Source: CAVVSD01 sp963757125
Lineage (GTDB): Bacteria; Actinomycetota; Thermoleophilia; Solirubrobacterales; Solirubrobacteraceae
Length of the DNA: 64,000 nt
Assembly (NCBI GenBank): GCA_963757125.1
Contig: CAVWQP010000004.1
Location: forward strand, 682,001-746,000
Reading direction: 5' to 3'
The notes under the pieces are model-generated. The model did not search any database and was not told the DNA's origin. It saw only the letters and a program-made list of their open reading frames with translations. This document shows positions 7,770 through 17,831 of the stretch, in pieces (the first letter of the stretch is position 1; every line of letters starts with the position of its first letter). The position numbers and the translations under genes were made by a program.

Positions 7770-8689
7770 TGCGGGTCATCGAGGTCACGGCGTTCGGAGG
7801 TCCGGAGGCGCTGCACGTGGTGGAGCGCCCCGACCCGGTGGCCGCACCCGGGCAGGTGCTCGTCCGCGTCCGCGCCGCGAACGTCAACCCGACCGACCTC
7901 TCGGTCCGCGACGGGTCGGTGGTGCGGCGGAACCCGAAGGTGACGCCGCCCGTCGTGCCCGGCTGGGACCTCGCGGGCGAGGTCGCCGCAGTGGGCGACG
8001 GCGTGACCGGCCTGACGCCGGGACAGCGCGTCGTGGCGATGCTGCACTGGCCGACCTACACCGGCACCATCGGTGCGTACTCCGAGCTCGTCGCGCTCGA
8101 CGCGGAGCTGGTCATCCCGACGCCGGACGGGATCGACGACCCCACGGCCGCGACGATCCCGCTCAACGCCCTGACCGCCGACCAGGCGCTGAAGCTCATC
8201 GACCCCGCGCCGGGGACGACGCTGCTCGTCACCGGTGCCAGCGGCGCCGTCGGCGCGTTCGCCGCGCAGTTCGCGGTCCAGCTCGGGCTCCGGGTCATCG
8301 CCCAGGCCGGCCGCGACGACGAGGACTTCGTGTGGTCGCTGGGCGTGGAGGACGTGCTCCCCCGCGACGCCGACCTCACGGCGATCGACGAGGTCGACAA
8401 CGTCATCGACGCAGTCCCGGTCGGCCCCGTCGCGGCGACGCGGATGGCCGCGGGCGGGACCGCCGTGTTCACCCGCGGAATCCAGGACACCGCGCCGGAC
8501 GGCCAGCGCTACGAGGTCGTGCTGTGCAAGGCCGACCCCGTCGCCCTGCGCCGGGTCGTCGCCGACGTCGGGGACGGCCTCATCGCGACGCGCGTCGCGC
8601 AGGTGCTGCCCATCGAGGACGCGCCGCGCGCCCACGAGCTCACCGAGGCGGGCGGCAACCACGGCAAGATCGTGCTCGCGTTCAGCTGA
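7769..8689 (+). CDS. Zinc-independent MDR-family NADPH:quinone oxidoreductase
   Basis: A 306-residue medium-chain dehydrogenase/reductase. The GroES-like N-terminal half begins VTAFGGPEALHVVERPDP and lacks the zinc-ligand Cys/His set, as in quinone oxidoreductases. The Rossmann motif GASGAVGAFAAQ (about residues 155-166) binds NADPH. The reaction is presumably reduction of a quinone or enone. It is translationally coupled to the aldo/keto reductase. Its 3' end overlaps that of the convergent VOC gene by 8 bp. Confidence 0.9.
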   Translation: MRVIEVTAFGGPEALHVVERPDPVAAPGQVLVRVRAANVNPTDLSVRDGSVVRRNPKVTPPVVPGWDLAGEVAAVGDGVTGLTPGQRVVAMLHWPTYTGTIGAYSELVALDAELVIPTPDGIDDPTAATIPLNALTADQALKLIDPAPGTTLLVTGASGAVGAFAAQFAVQLGLRVIAQAGRDDEDFVWSLGVEDVLPRDADLTAIDEVDNVIDAVPVGPVAATRMAAGGTAVFTRGIQDTAPDGQRYEVVLCKADPVALRRVVADVGDGLIATRVAQVLPIEDAPRAHELTEAGGNHGKIVLAFS

Positions 8690-9122
8690 GCTGCTCGGCC
8701 AGCCCGAGGATGATGCCCTCGGGGCCGCGCACGAAGCAGAGCCGGTAGACGTCCTCGTACTGCGCGATCTCGCCGACGAGCTCGGCACCGTGCCTGCGCA
8801 GGCGGGCGACGACGTCGTCGACGTCCTCGACGGCGAACATGATGCGGCGAATGCCCAGCGCGTTCGCCGGCGCGCTCTCCGGCTCGGCCCGGACCGCCGG
8901 CGGCGTGTGGAACTTCGCCAGCTCGAGCCGGCCATGGCCGTCCGGGGTCCGCATCATGGCGATGTCGGCGCGGACGTCGTCGAGCCCGACGACGCGGTCC
9001 ACCCAAGGCCCCTCGTTCGTCGCCTCGCCCTCCAGCTCCATGCCGAGCTCGGCGAAGAACGCCTTGGCGGCCTCGAGGTCCTCGACGACGATGAGGACGT
9101 TGTCCATCCGCTGAAGCGTCAT
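8682..9122 (-). CDS. VOC (glyoxalase/bleomycin-resistance) family protein
   Basis: A 146-residue protein made of two paired betaalphabetabetabeta units (starting LQRMDNVLIVVEDLEAAKAF and RRIMFAVEDVDDVVARLRRH). The possible metal ligands are His and Glu residues (LELAKFH, EGIILGLAEQ). The family covers isomerases, dioxygenases and drug-binding proteins, so the reaction is not known. The ATG at 9122 overlaps the stop of the upstream PEP-mutase-like gene as ATGA. Confidence 0.88.
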   Translation of the reverse strand: MTLQRMDNVLIVVEDLEAAKAFFAELGMELEGEATNEGPWVDRVVGLDDVRADIAMMRTPDGHGRLELAKFHTPPAVRAEPESAPANALGIRRIMFAVEDVDDVVARLRRHGAELVGEIAQYEDVYRLCFVRGPEGIILGLAEQLS

Positions 9123-9916
9123 GTCCCGGGCCGGAACGCGAGGTCCGCCGGCAGCTCGCCGCGGGCCAGCACGCTCTTCGCGGCGCGCTGCAGCGCGGCG
9201 AGCGCGGCGCCCATCGAGCCCGGGCCGAGGGAGATGCGGGCGACGCCCAGCCGGGCGAGCTCCTCGAGGGTCGGGCCGGCGGGCGTCGCGAGCACGCTCA
9301 TGCCGATCGGCAGCCCCGCGACGAGCGCGGCGATCACCTCGGGATCGCGGACGCCGGGGACGAAGATGCAGTCCGCGCCCGCCTCGGCGTACGCGCGGCC
9401 CCGCTCGAGCGCCTCGTCGACGCCGCCCGCACCGCGGAGGAACACGTCCGTGCGGGCGTTGATGACGAACGGGACGCCCTCGGCGTCGGCGCGCCCGCGC
9501 ACGACGCGCACCTTGCGCGCATGGCTCGCGACCGCCGCGAGCGGCCGGTCGGAGTCGGCAGTGCCGTCCTCGAGGTTCGCGCCGACCGCGCCCGCGTCGA
9601 TGGCCATGGCGATCGTCTCGGCCACGTCGCGGGGCTCGTCGCCGTAGCCGCGCTCGAGGTCGGCGGTCACCGGCAGGTCGACCGAGGAGGCGATCGTCCG
9701 CACGGCGGCGATCATCGCGGCGCGGTCGAGCGCCTCGCCGTCGGGGACGCCGTGCGCGGCGGCGATCGACCAGCTGGCGGTCGCCACCGCGTGGCAGCCG
9801 GGCAGCGCGGCGACCGTGCGCGCGCTCGCGGCGTCCCACGCGTTGACGAGCAGCAGGGGGTCTCCAGGGACGTGCAGCGCCCGCAGGCGCTCAGCCTTCT
9901 CGGCGATCTCGGCCAC
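9119..9916 (-). CDS. Isocitrate lyase/PEP mutase superfamily protein
   Basis: A 265-residue alpha/beta barrel enzyme. VTADLERGYGD, GANLEDG and INARTDVFLRG are the conserved metal and oxyanion motifs of the PEP mutase/isocitrate lyase superfamily. The KKCGH catalytic loop of true isocitrate lyase is absent, so it belongs with the short PEP-mutase-like members, some of which are oxaloacetate or 2,3-dimethylmalate lyases. The reaction is probably C-C or P-C bond cleavage on a small alpha-keto acid. It is coupled by ATGA overlap to the VOC gene; the two are likely one pathway step with a partner. Confidence 0.88.
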   Translation of the reverse strand: MAEIAEKAERLRALHVPGDPLLLVNAWDAASARTVAALPGCHAVATASWSIAAAHGVPDGEALDRAAMIAAVRTIASSVDLPVTADLERGYGDEPRDVAETIAMAIDAGAVGANLEDGTADSDRPLAAVASHARKVRVVRGRADAEGVPFVINARTDVFLRGAGGVDEALERGRAYAEAGADCIFVPGVRDPEVIAALVAGLPIGMSVLATPAGPTLEELARLGVARISLGPGSMGAALAALQRAAKSVLARGELPADLAFRPGT

Positions 9917-9925
9917 GCCCCGACC

Positions 9926-11059
9926 CTACGCCCGCGGGCCAGCGAGCGACGTCCGCAGCCGGCGCACCCGCGTGCCCGACGCCTCGAGCGCACGCCGCGA
10001 GAGACTGCCGCGACGGACGGCGTCCTCGACCGCCGCCGCGGCGACCGTCGCGCCGTCGTAGGTCTGCGCGAACAGCAGGAGATCGACGCCGGCACGGGTC
10101 GCGCGCACCGCGGCGCCCGGGCTCCCGCCCCAGGCGCCGAACGCCGGCGTCTGCAGGTCGTCGGAGATCGACACCCCGCGGAAGCCCAGCCGGTCGCGCA
10201 GCTCCCCGGTCGCGATCCGCCGCGACAGGACCGCGGGCCGCGGATCCAGCGCGGGATAGACGGCCGAGCTGAGCATGACGAGGTCGACGCCGGCGGCGAT
10301 CGCCCAGCGGAACGGCGCCTGGTCGATCCGGCGTAGCTCGCTCGCGGGGGCGTCGATCCGCACCGCGGCGGCGTCCGTGTTGACCTCCGCCGCGCCGAAG
10401 CCCGGGAAGTGCTTGGCGGTCGCGGCGACCCCGCCGCGCTGCAGGCCGCGCGCGAAACGCGTCCCGTACACGGCGACCTGCGCGGGGCTCGTGCCGAAGC
10501 CCCGCCCCTCGGCGGCGAGCGTGCCGCCGGATCGGGGCACATCGAGCACCGGAGCCAGGTCGACGTTCATGCCCGCCTCGCGCAGCGTCGCGGCGGTCGC
10601 CTTGCCCTCGTCGAGCGCGGTGGCGGGGTCGCCGGTCGCCGCGATCTCCGGCGGCGAGCGCCGCGGCGCGCCCGACAGCCGCTTCACCTCCCCGCCCTCC
10701 TGGTCGACCATGAGCAGCAGCGGCGCGCGCACGGCCACGGGCTGGCGGATCGCCTGGAGCCGGTCGGCCATCGCGCGGACCTGCGCCGTCGTGCCGACGT
10801 TGCGGGCGAAGAGCACGACGCCCGCCACCTCGCCGCGACGGATCCTCGCCGTCAGCGCGGGCGGGACCGTGCGCCCCGCGATCGGCACGACGAGGTGCTG
10901 GCCCACGAGCTGACGCACGGTCAGCTCGGGCGTGGCGACCTGCGGCGGGCGAGGCTGGGGCGTCGTCGGGGTCGTGGTCTTCTGCCGGCCGCCCGATCCG
11001 CAGCCGGCGGCGACGACGAGCAGGACGACGAGCACGGCGCCGGGGGCGCGCCGCCGCAC
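9926..11059 (-). CDS. Glycoside hydrolase family 3 lipoprotein (NagZ-like)
   Basis: A 377-residue exported protein with a lipoprotein signal ending VAAGC (Cys20), followed by a Thr/Pro-rich linker and a GH3 barrel. KHFPGFG near residue 215 and SDDLQTPAF near 298, which supplies the nucleophile Asp, identify the beta-N-acetylhexosaminidase group. The Asp-His dyad loop usual after KHFPG (D-S-H) reads NTDAAAV here, so the general acid may differ or activity may be altered. A role in peptidoglycan amino-sugar trimming at the membrane is inferred. The GTG start is 3 bp past the stop of the J-domain gene, so they are co-transcribed. Confidence 0.85.
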   Translation of the reverse strand: MRRRAPGAVLVVLLVVAAGCGSGGRQKTTTPTTPQPRPPQVATPELTVRQLVGQHLVVPIAGRTVPPALTARIRRGEVAGVVLFARNVGTTAQVRAMADRLQAIRQPVAVRAPLLLMVDQEGGEVKRLSGAPRRSPPEIAATGDPATALDEGKATAATLREAGMNVDLAPVLDVPRSGGTLAAEGRGFGTSPAQVAVYGTRFARGLQRGGVAATAKHFPGFGAAEVNTDAAAVRIDAPASELRRIDQAPFRWAIAAGVDLVMLSSAVYPALDPRPAVLSRRIATGELRDRLGFRGVSISDDLQTPAFGAWGGSPGAAVRATRAGVDLLLFAQTYDGATVAAAAVEDAVRRGSLSRRALEASGTRVRRLRTSLAGPRA

Positions 11060-11062
11060 GTC

Positions 11063-12307
11063 CTAGGCCGCGGGCAGCACGCGCGGCAGCGCGTCGCGCA
11101 GCCGGGCGAGGAGGTCGTCGACCTCACCGTCGGGCGCGAGGGCGAGCGCGTGCTCGCAGGCGTCGATCGCCTCGCTGAGGCGGTCGGTCCGCGCCAGCGC
11201 GTGCGCGAGGCGCGACCAGGCGGCCTCGCTGTCGGGCGCCAGGCGCACGGCGTGCTCGCACGCGCTGACCTCGCCGCCGAGGTCCCCGGCGAGCTGGTAG
11301 GCGAGGGCGAGATCCAGCAGCCCGTCGAGGCTCGGCACGAGGCGCCGGGCCGTCTCCAGCGCGTCGATCGCACGGTCGCGGTCGCCCAGCCGCAGCCGCA
11401 GCCGGCCGACCCGCTCCCACGCGTCCGCGTCGTTCGGCCCGCGGTGCACGGCGCGGTCGGCGGCCTCGGCCGCGAGGTCGATGGCGCCCATGTCCTCGTA
11501 GATGCGGGCGGCGAACCGGTGCGGGGTCGGCCGGTCGCGCTCGACGCGCGCCCAGTCGCGGACGGAGCGCCCGGCGGCGGGCAGGTTGCCCGCCTGCCAG
11601 AAGGCGAGCGTCATGAGCCGCAGGACGGCCGTGTTCTCCGGCTCGGCGTCGCGCGCGTAGATGAGCCGCTGGGCGGCGAGCTCCGGCTTGCCCTCGGCCA
11701 TCGCGTGCTGCGCGGCGGTCATGAACCGCTGGACGCGGTCGTGCGCGGGATCGGGCTTGGAGAAGTCGACGAACTGCAGCGAGCCGGCGGGCACGGTGCG
11801 CACGCCGGGCGCGAACTTCACCCGCGCCCACTGCTGCACGTCGTCGCCGTCGCCCGTGAAGTAGATGCCGCTGACCGTCCCCACGCCCCACTCGGGGTAG
11901 GAGTTGCAGCGCGCGTAGCGGTGCACGACCGAGTGGTCGGGCATGCGGTCGCCGAACGGGTCGTGGGTCTGGCGGTCGGCCGCCGCGGCCCGCGCACGCT
12001 CCTGCGCCTCGTAGTTGCGCCGGCCCGCCTCGGCCCGCGCCGCGCGTGCCGCCTGCGCGCTGACCTTGACCGCGTTGCGCGACACCTTGCCGCCCCGCGA
12101 GCCCTCGGCGAGGCGCTCGAGCTGGTCGGCCGCCTCGTTGACCGCCTTCAGGTGGCGCTCGTGCTCGATCTGCTTGCCGGGGGGCGCGATGTCCGGGTGC
12201 CAGACCTTGGCCATCCGGCGCCGCGCGGCCTGCACGTCGCGCTTCTCGAAGGGCGGCTCGAGCTCGAGGAGCAGGAGCGCCTGCTCGAGATCCAGGACCT
12301 GAGGCAT
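11063..12307 (-). CDS. J-domain and TPR protein
   Basis: A 414-residue cytoplasmic protein. The N-terminus (residues 8-65) is a DnaJ-like domain with the His-Pro-Asp triad at 37-39 in VWHPDIAPPG, so it may stimulate DnaK. A basic Ala/Arg-rich helical linker follows (about 80-115), then a central beta-rich segment (YPEWGVGTVSGIYFTGDGDD) and a C-terminal array of TPR-like repeats (about 250-405; WSRLAHALARTDRLSEAID and relatives). The ATG of MPQVLDLEQALL is taken as start; the longer open frame upstream is the antisense of the ABC permease gene. The client or partner is unknown. Confidence 0.8.
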   Translation of the reverse strand: MPQVLDLEQALLLLELEPPFEKRDVQAARRRMAKVWHPDIAPPGKQIEHERHLKAVNEAADQLERLAEGSRGGKVSRNAVKVSAQAARAARAEAGRRNYEAQERARAAAADRQTHDPFGDRMPDHSVVHRYARCNSYPEWGVGTVSGIYFTGDGDDVQQWARVKFAPGVRTVPAGSLQFVDFSKPDPAHDRVQRFMTAAQHAMAEGKPELAAQRLIYARDAEPENTAVLRLMTLAFWQAGNLPAAGRSVRDWARVERDRPTPHRFAARIYEDMGAIDLAAEAADRAVHRGPNDADAWERVGRLRLRLGDRDRAIDALETARRLVPSLDGLLDLALAYQLAGDLGGEVSACEHAVRLAPDSEAAWSRLAHALARTDRLSEAIDACEHALALAPDGEVDDLLARLRDALPRVLPAA

Positions 12308-12345
12308 ACACCCTTCAAGGTAGCGATCCGAGCGCTCTCCCGTCC

Positions 12346-13146
12346 CTATTCGATGAGGCGTCGCTCCATGCGCCAGACCGCCACGCGCCACATCGCCAGC
12401 CCGAACCCGACGATGACCGCGAGGTGCACGAGGTCGATCGGGCCGAGCGTCATGAACACGGCGTCCCGGACGAGCTGCACGAGGTGGTAGAGCGGGTTGA
12501 TGTGGGCCAGGACCTGCGCCCACTCCGGCAGGCCGGAGATGGGGAAGAACGTTCCCGCGACGAGGAACAGCGGCGTGAGCACGGCGCTCACGATGTAGTT
12601 GAAGTTCTCGATCGAGTCGAGGGCGCCGGCGACGTAGATCCCGAACGACGCCCAGCCGAAGCCGCCGATCGCGCCGATGAAGGGCACGAGCAGCATCCCC
12701 CAGCTCGGGTCGAGGCCGAACGCGATCGCGACGAGCATCGGGACGCAGCCGTACGTGCCCGCGCGGGCGGCGATCCACAGCGCCTCGGCGGTGACGAGCT
12801 CCTCGGTGTCGACCGGCGCCGCGAGGATCGCGTCGTACGTGCGCTGGAACTTGTACTTGATGAACGTCCCGAACATCGACGGGAACGCGGACGAGAACAG
12901 CACCGCGGTGGCGACCGTTCCCGTCCCGACGAACTCGACGTAGTCGTAGCCCGCGACCGTCGAGACGAGCGACCCGAACCCGAGGCCGAACGCGAGGAGG
13001 TAGATCGTCGGCTCGACGGTCGCCGAGAACGTCGTCGAGCGCCAGTACGACGAGAAGTTCACGACCTCGCGGACGAGCACGCCGGCCATCGCCGCGCGGT
13101 CCAGGCGGGCGGGTGGGGATGGTCTCCCTCTAGTCAATCTCCTCAC
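12346..13146 (-). CDS. ABC-2 type exporter permease
   Basis: A 266-residue membrane protein with six predicted hydrophobic segments (TIYLLAFGLGFGSL, TVATAVLFSSAFP, VPMLVAIAFGL, LLVPFIGAIGGFGWASFGIY, YIVSAVLTPLFLVAGTFFPI, LVHLAVIVGFGLAMW). The block LFLVAGTFFPISGLPEWAQ is the conserved end region of NodJ/DrrB-like permeases. The GTG start at 13146 overlaps the ATPase stop by 17 bp; an ATG at 13089 (MAGVLVREVV) is the alternative. With the ATPase it forms a drug, lipid or polysaccharide exporter; the substrate is unknown. Confidence 0.87.
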   Translation of the reverse strand: MRRLTRGRPSPPARLDRAAMAGVLVREVVNFSSYWRSTTFSATVEPTIYLLAFGLGFGSLVSTVAGYDYVEFVGTGTVATAVLFSSAFPSMFGTFIKYKFQRTYDAILAAPVDTEELVTAEALWIAARAGTYGCVPMLVAIAFGLDPSWGMLLVPFIGAIGGFGWASFGIYVAGALDSIENFNYIVSAVLTPLFLVAGTFFPISGLPEWAQVLAHINPLYHLVQLVRDAVFMTLGPIDLVHLAVIVGFGLAMWRVAVWRMERRLIE

Positions 13147-14014
13147 CCGTCAGCAGCACGAAGACGTCCTCCAGGTTCGCCGGTCGCCGCTCGCCCTCCC
13201 AGCGGCCGTTCGCATCCATGATCGAGACGCTCGTACCCGTCCGCCGCGTGCGCAGGCCCTGCGACTGCGCGTCGCGCTCGACCTCGCCCAGGCGCGCGGG
13301 CGGTCCGTAGACCTCCAGCGCCTCGCGCCCGGCGTGCTCGGTGACGAGCGCCGACGGCGGCCCCGTCGCGACCGCGCGGCCGTGGGACATGATCGTGACG
13401 GTGTCGGCGAGGCGCTGCGCCTCCTCGATGTAGTGCGTGGACATGAGCAGCGAGACGCCCTCGCCGCGCAGCGCGCCGAGGAGCGCCCAGAGCTCCTGGC
13501 GCACCTGCGGGTCCAGGCCGACGGTCGGCTCGTCGAGCAGCACGAGCCGCGGCTGGTGCACGAGCGCGCGGGCGATGAGCAGCCGCCGGCGCATGCCGCC
13601 GCTGAGCTCGTTGACCTTCGCGTCGCGCCGGTCGCCGAGCCGCGCGATCTCCAGGGCGCGCTCGATGGCGGCCCGCCGCTCCTGCTTCGCGACGCGGTAG
13701 AGGTACGTGAAGACGAGGAGGTTCTGCTCGACGGTGAGCGTGACGTCGAGGTTGTCGAGCTGCGGCACGACGCCGCACTGGGCGCGCGCCGCCTTGGACT
13801 CGCGCGGCAGCTCGAGGCCGAGGACCTCGATCTCGCCCTCGTCGGCGATCGCCTGCGCGGTGAGCAGCCGCATCGTGGTCGACTTGCCCGCGCCGTTGGG
13901 CCCGAGCAGGCCGACGCAGGCCCCCTCGGGGACCTCGAGGTCGAGACCGTCGACGGCGGTGATCTCCCCGTAGCGCTTCGTGACGCCGCTGAGGCGGATG
14001 GCGGGACCCGGCAT
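13130..14014 (-). CDS. ABC exporter ATP-binding protein
   Basis: A 294-residue ATPase with Walker A GPNGAGKST, Q-loop VVPQLDNLD, signature LSGGMRRRLLIARAL, Walker B LVLLDEPTVGLDP and switch His in MSTHYIEEA. The sequence pattern is that of NodI/DrrA-type exporters. The start is placed at the ATG of MPGPAIRLSG (14014), 8 nt behind a TAGGGT -10; the open frame extending upstream runs antisense to ettA. It is the first gene of a two-gene operon with the permease and is divergent from ettA. Confidence 0.9.
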   Translation of the reverse strand: MPGPAIRLSGVTKRYGEITAVDGLDLEVPEGACVGLLGPNGAGKSTTMRLLTAQAIADEGEIEVLGLELPRESKAARAQCGVVPQLDNLDVTLTVEQNLLVFTYLYRVAKQERRAAIERALEIARLGDRRDAKVNELSGGMRRRLLIARALVHQPRLVLLDEPTVGLDPQVRQELWALLGALRGEGVSLLMSTHYIEEAQRLADTVTIMSHGRAVATGPPSALVTEHAGREALEVYGPPARLGEVERDAQSQGLRTRRTGTSVSIMDANGRWEGERRPANLEDVFVLLTGEEID

Positions 14015-14022
14015 CCGCGCGG

Positions 14023-14028
14023 ACCCTA
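14023..14028 (-). promoter_or_regulatory. -10 box of the ABC exporter operon
   Basis: TAGGGT read on the minus strand, 8 nt before the ATG at 14014. The 28-bp intergenic gap holds this box and the opposite-strand ettA box back to back. Confidence 0.45.
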
Positions 14029-14029
14029 A

Positions 14030-14035
14030 TACCCT
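14030..14035 (+). promoter_or_regulatory. -10 box of ettA
   Basis: TACCCT (TANNNT) ends 7 nt before the GTG at 14043, with no ribosome-binding site; predicted leaderless. Confidence 0.5.
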
Positions 14036-14042
14036 CGATCTC

Positions 14043-15695
<1,653 letters not shown>

Positions 15696-15699
<4 letters not shown>

Positions 15700-16541
15700 G
15701 CGCCCTCGTCGCGATCGAGCACTTCACCGACCCCACGTGCCCGTGGGCGTTCTCGGCCGAGCCGCAGCGCTGGCGCCTGCGCTGGCTCTACGGCGACCAG
15801 CTCGCGTGGACCGACCGCATGGTCGTCCTGTCCGAGGACGCCGCCGAGGTCGAGGCGGTGTTCCCGCCGGAGATCCACGCCAAGGCGATGGCGATGATCC
15901 AGCAGCGCTTCGGCATGCCCATCGACACGGGCGAGCGCCCGCGCAGCGCCGCGTCGGCGCCCGCGTGCGCCGCGGTCGTCGCGACGCGCCTCAACGCCTC
16001 GCCCGAGCAGGCGGAGTCGCTGCTGCGTGCCCTGCGCGTGCGGATCATGGGCGGCGAGCTGCCCGACGACCCGGCGACGGTCGCCGGCGCCGCGCAGGAC
16101 GCGGGACTCGACGCGGAGCAGGTGAAGGCGTGGACGGAGTCCGGCGACGCGGCCGCCGCGCTCGCCGCCGACCGCAGCGCCGCGCGCGATCCGCTCCCCG
16201 CCGCCCGCCTGCTCGACCACAAGCTGGGCGGCCCGGCCGAGGAGCGGCGCTACACCTGCCCGAGCTACATCGCCATCACGGAGGCGACCGGCGCGACGAC
16301 CGCGCCCGGCTACCAGCCGATCGAGTCCTACGAGGTGATGCTCGCCAACGTCGCCCCCGGCCTGCACCGGCGCGATGAGCCGACGGGCGTCGCCGAGGTC
16401 CTCGCGTGGGCGGGGACGCCGCTGGCGACGGCCGAGGTGGCGCTGCTGTGCGGCATGGACCACGACGAGGCGCGCGAGGCGCTCGTCGAGGCCGGTGCCG
16501 TCGAGCGCCCTGTCGGCGCCGACGCCTACTGGTCGCTTTAG
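15696..16541 (+). CDS. DsbA-family thioredoxin-fold protein (CPWA type)
   Basis: A 281-residue cytoplasmic protein with a thioredoxin/DsbA fold: EHFTDPTCPWAF carries the active-site position, but as CPWA with a single Cys, then a long helical insert (RFGMPIDTGERP) and YTCPSYIAITEATG near the cis-Pro region. The last 60 residues form a helical, winged-helix-like tail. Such proteins are annotated as FrnE-like or 2-hydroxychromene-carboxylate isomerase-like; with one active-site Cys it is more likely a reductase or thiol-adduct enzyme than a disulfide oxidase. ATGA overlap with the ettA stop suggests coupling. Confidence 0.82.
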
Positions 16542-17797
16542 CCAACCGTCCCGCGGCCGGCCCAGGTCAGGACGCCGGGCGTCGCCGCGACCGCGGTGTA
16601 CCACGGTGATCCCGGCAGCGACGGCAGCGTGATCGCCCACGTGCCGTCGATCCCGGTCGTGGCGGTGAGGCCGGTGCCCACGAAGCGCTCGGGGCTCTGG
16701 CCCACGCGCGCCCGCAGGTCGACGGACACGCCGACCACCGGATCGACCCGCAGCGCTTCGCCGCCCGCGACGATCCTCCGCGTCAGCGCGCCCGAGAACG
16801 CGAGCGGCGCACCAGGGCGCGGCGTGCCGGTGTAGCCGACGGTCAGCTCGGGCGTGAGCGCGTGGACGGTCGAGCCGAACGGGTCGGCCGCCGCGGCGAC
16901 GATCCGCGAGGGCACCGCGCCGTCGTCGTCCTGCAGCTCCAGGTACAGCGACCCGCCGTCCGGCGTATGCGCGAAGCCCGGGCCGAGCGTGCGGAAGGCC
17001 CGGACCTCCTGCCTCGCGCCCTGCCCCAATGGGACACGCACGAACGCGTTGGCCTGGTGGATGCCGGTGCGCACCGTCCACGCGAAGCGGTCGTCCTGCG
17101 CGACCTGCCCGAAGAGGTTGGACTCCTCGCCGAACGTCTGGCGCAGGAGCACCGACGACCCGCCGCCGCGCGCGCTGTAGCGCCTGATCTCCGACGTCTT
17201 GCGGCCCGCACCGTGCTCGTCCGCCCCGCTCAGGTCGACCGAGCTGACGAGGATGCGCGACCCCCGGATGCTCGCCTGGCCGGCCGGCGTCTGCAGGCAG
17301 CGCGCGTGCAGGAGCCTGCGGCTGGGGGCGCTCGAGCGCAGGTCCTTGACGTAGGGGACGTCGCAGCCCCGGACCCGTCGCGTGAAGACCACCGTCGCGC
17401 GCCAGATCGCGGGCGTCGCCTCGTCGAAGGACGGCGAGGAGACGGCGCGCAGCGTCTCGGTGCGCCCGGAGGCGATGTCGAGCCGGTCGACGTCGCAGCC
17501 GCTTGCGCGGCAGCGCCGGTACACGGCGGTGACCGCGCCGCCGGCGTCGGGGCCGAGGGAGACGTCCCACGGCGCCGACGACGACGGCAGCGGCGCGTCG
17601 CGCACGTCGCCGCCGGGCGAGCGCAGCTGCAGGACGTACCTGCCGCCGGCGTCCGTCCTCGACCACGCGCTCCACCCGCCGTAGGCGGCGAGCGGCGTGG
17701 GCCGCGACGTCTCGGAGATGGCCTCGTCGGCGGAGGCGCTCGCGGGGACGGCGAGGGCCGCGCCGACGAGCAGGAGCAGGGCGATGACGCGGGACAT
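16538..17797 (-). CDS. Secreted protein of unknown function
   Basis: A 419-residue protein with a cleavable Sec signal (MSRVIALLLLVGAALAVPAS..., cut after SASA). The mature part is beta-rich with repeated YVLQLRSPGGD/LYLELQDDDG-type strands and several Cys pairs (CRASGCDVD, RGCDV, ARCLQ), suggestive of a WD40-like propeller, then a C-terminal beta-sandwich of about 90 residues (VGYTGTPRPGAPLAFSG) like carboxypeptidase-regulatory domains. No catalytic motif is seen. Its stop overlaps that of the convergent DsbA-like gene by 4 bp. Confidence 0.75.
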   Translation of the reverse strand: MSRVIALLLLVGAALAVPASASADEAISETSRPTPLAAYGGWSAWSRTDAGGRYVLQLRSPGGDVRDAPLPSSSAPWDVSLGPDAGGAVTAVYRRCRASGCDVDRLDIASGRTETLRAVSSPSFDEATPAIWRATVVFTRRVRGCDVPYVKDLRSSAPSRRLLHARCLQTPAGQASIRGSRILVSSVDLSGADEHGAGRKTSEIRRYSARGGGSSVLLRQTFGEESNLFGQVAQDDRFAWTVRTGIHQANAFVRVPLGQGARQEVRAFRTLGPGFAHTPDGGSLYLELQDDDGAVPSRIVAAAADPFGSTVHALTPELTVGYTGTPRPGAPLAFSGALTRRIVAGGEALRVDPVVGVSVDLRARVGQSPERFVGTGLTATTGIDGTWAITLPSLPGSPWYTAVAATPGVLTWAGRGTVG

Positions 17798-17831
17798 GAC
17801 GTACCAACGCCACGTCCCGCGAAAGGTCGCG

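Noticed and set aside
11063..12778. 571-codon form of the J-domain protein
   Set aside because: The first 157 codons are antisense or out of frame with the ABC permease and are Arg-rich; the J domain starts at the ATG 12307.
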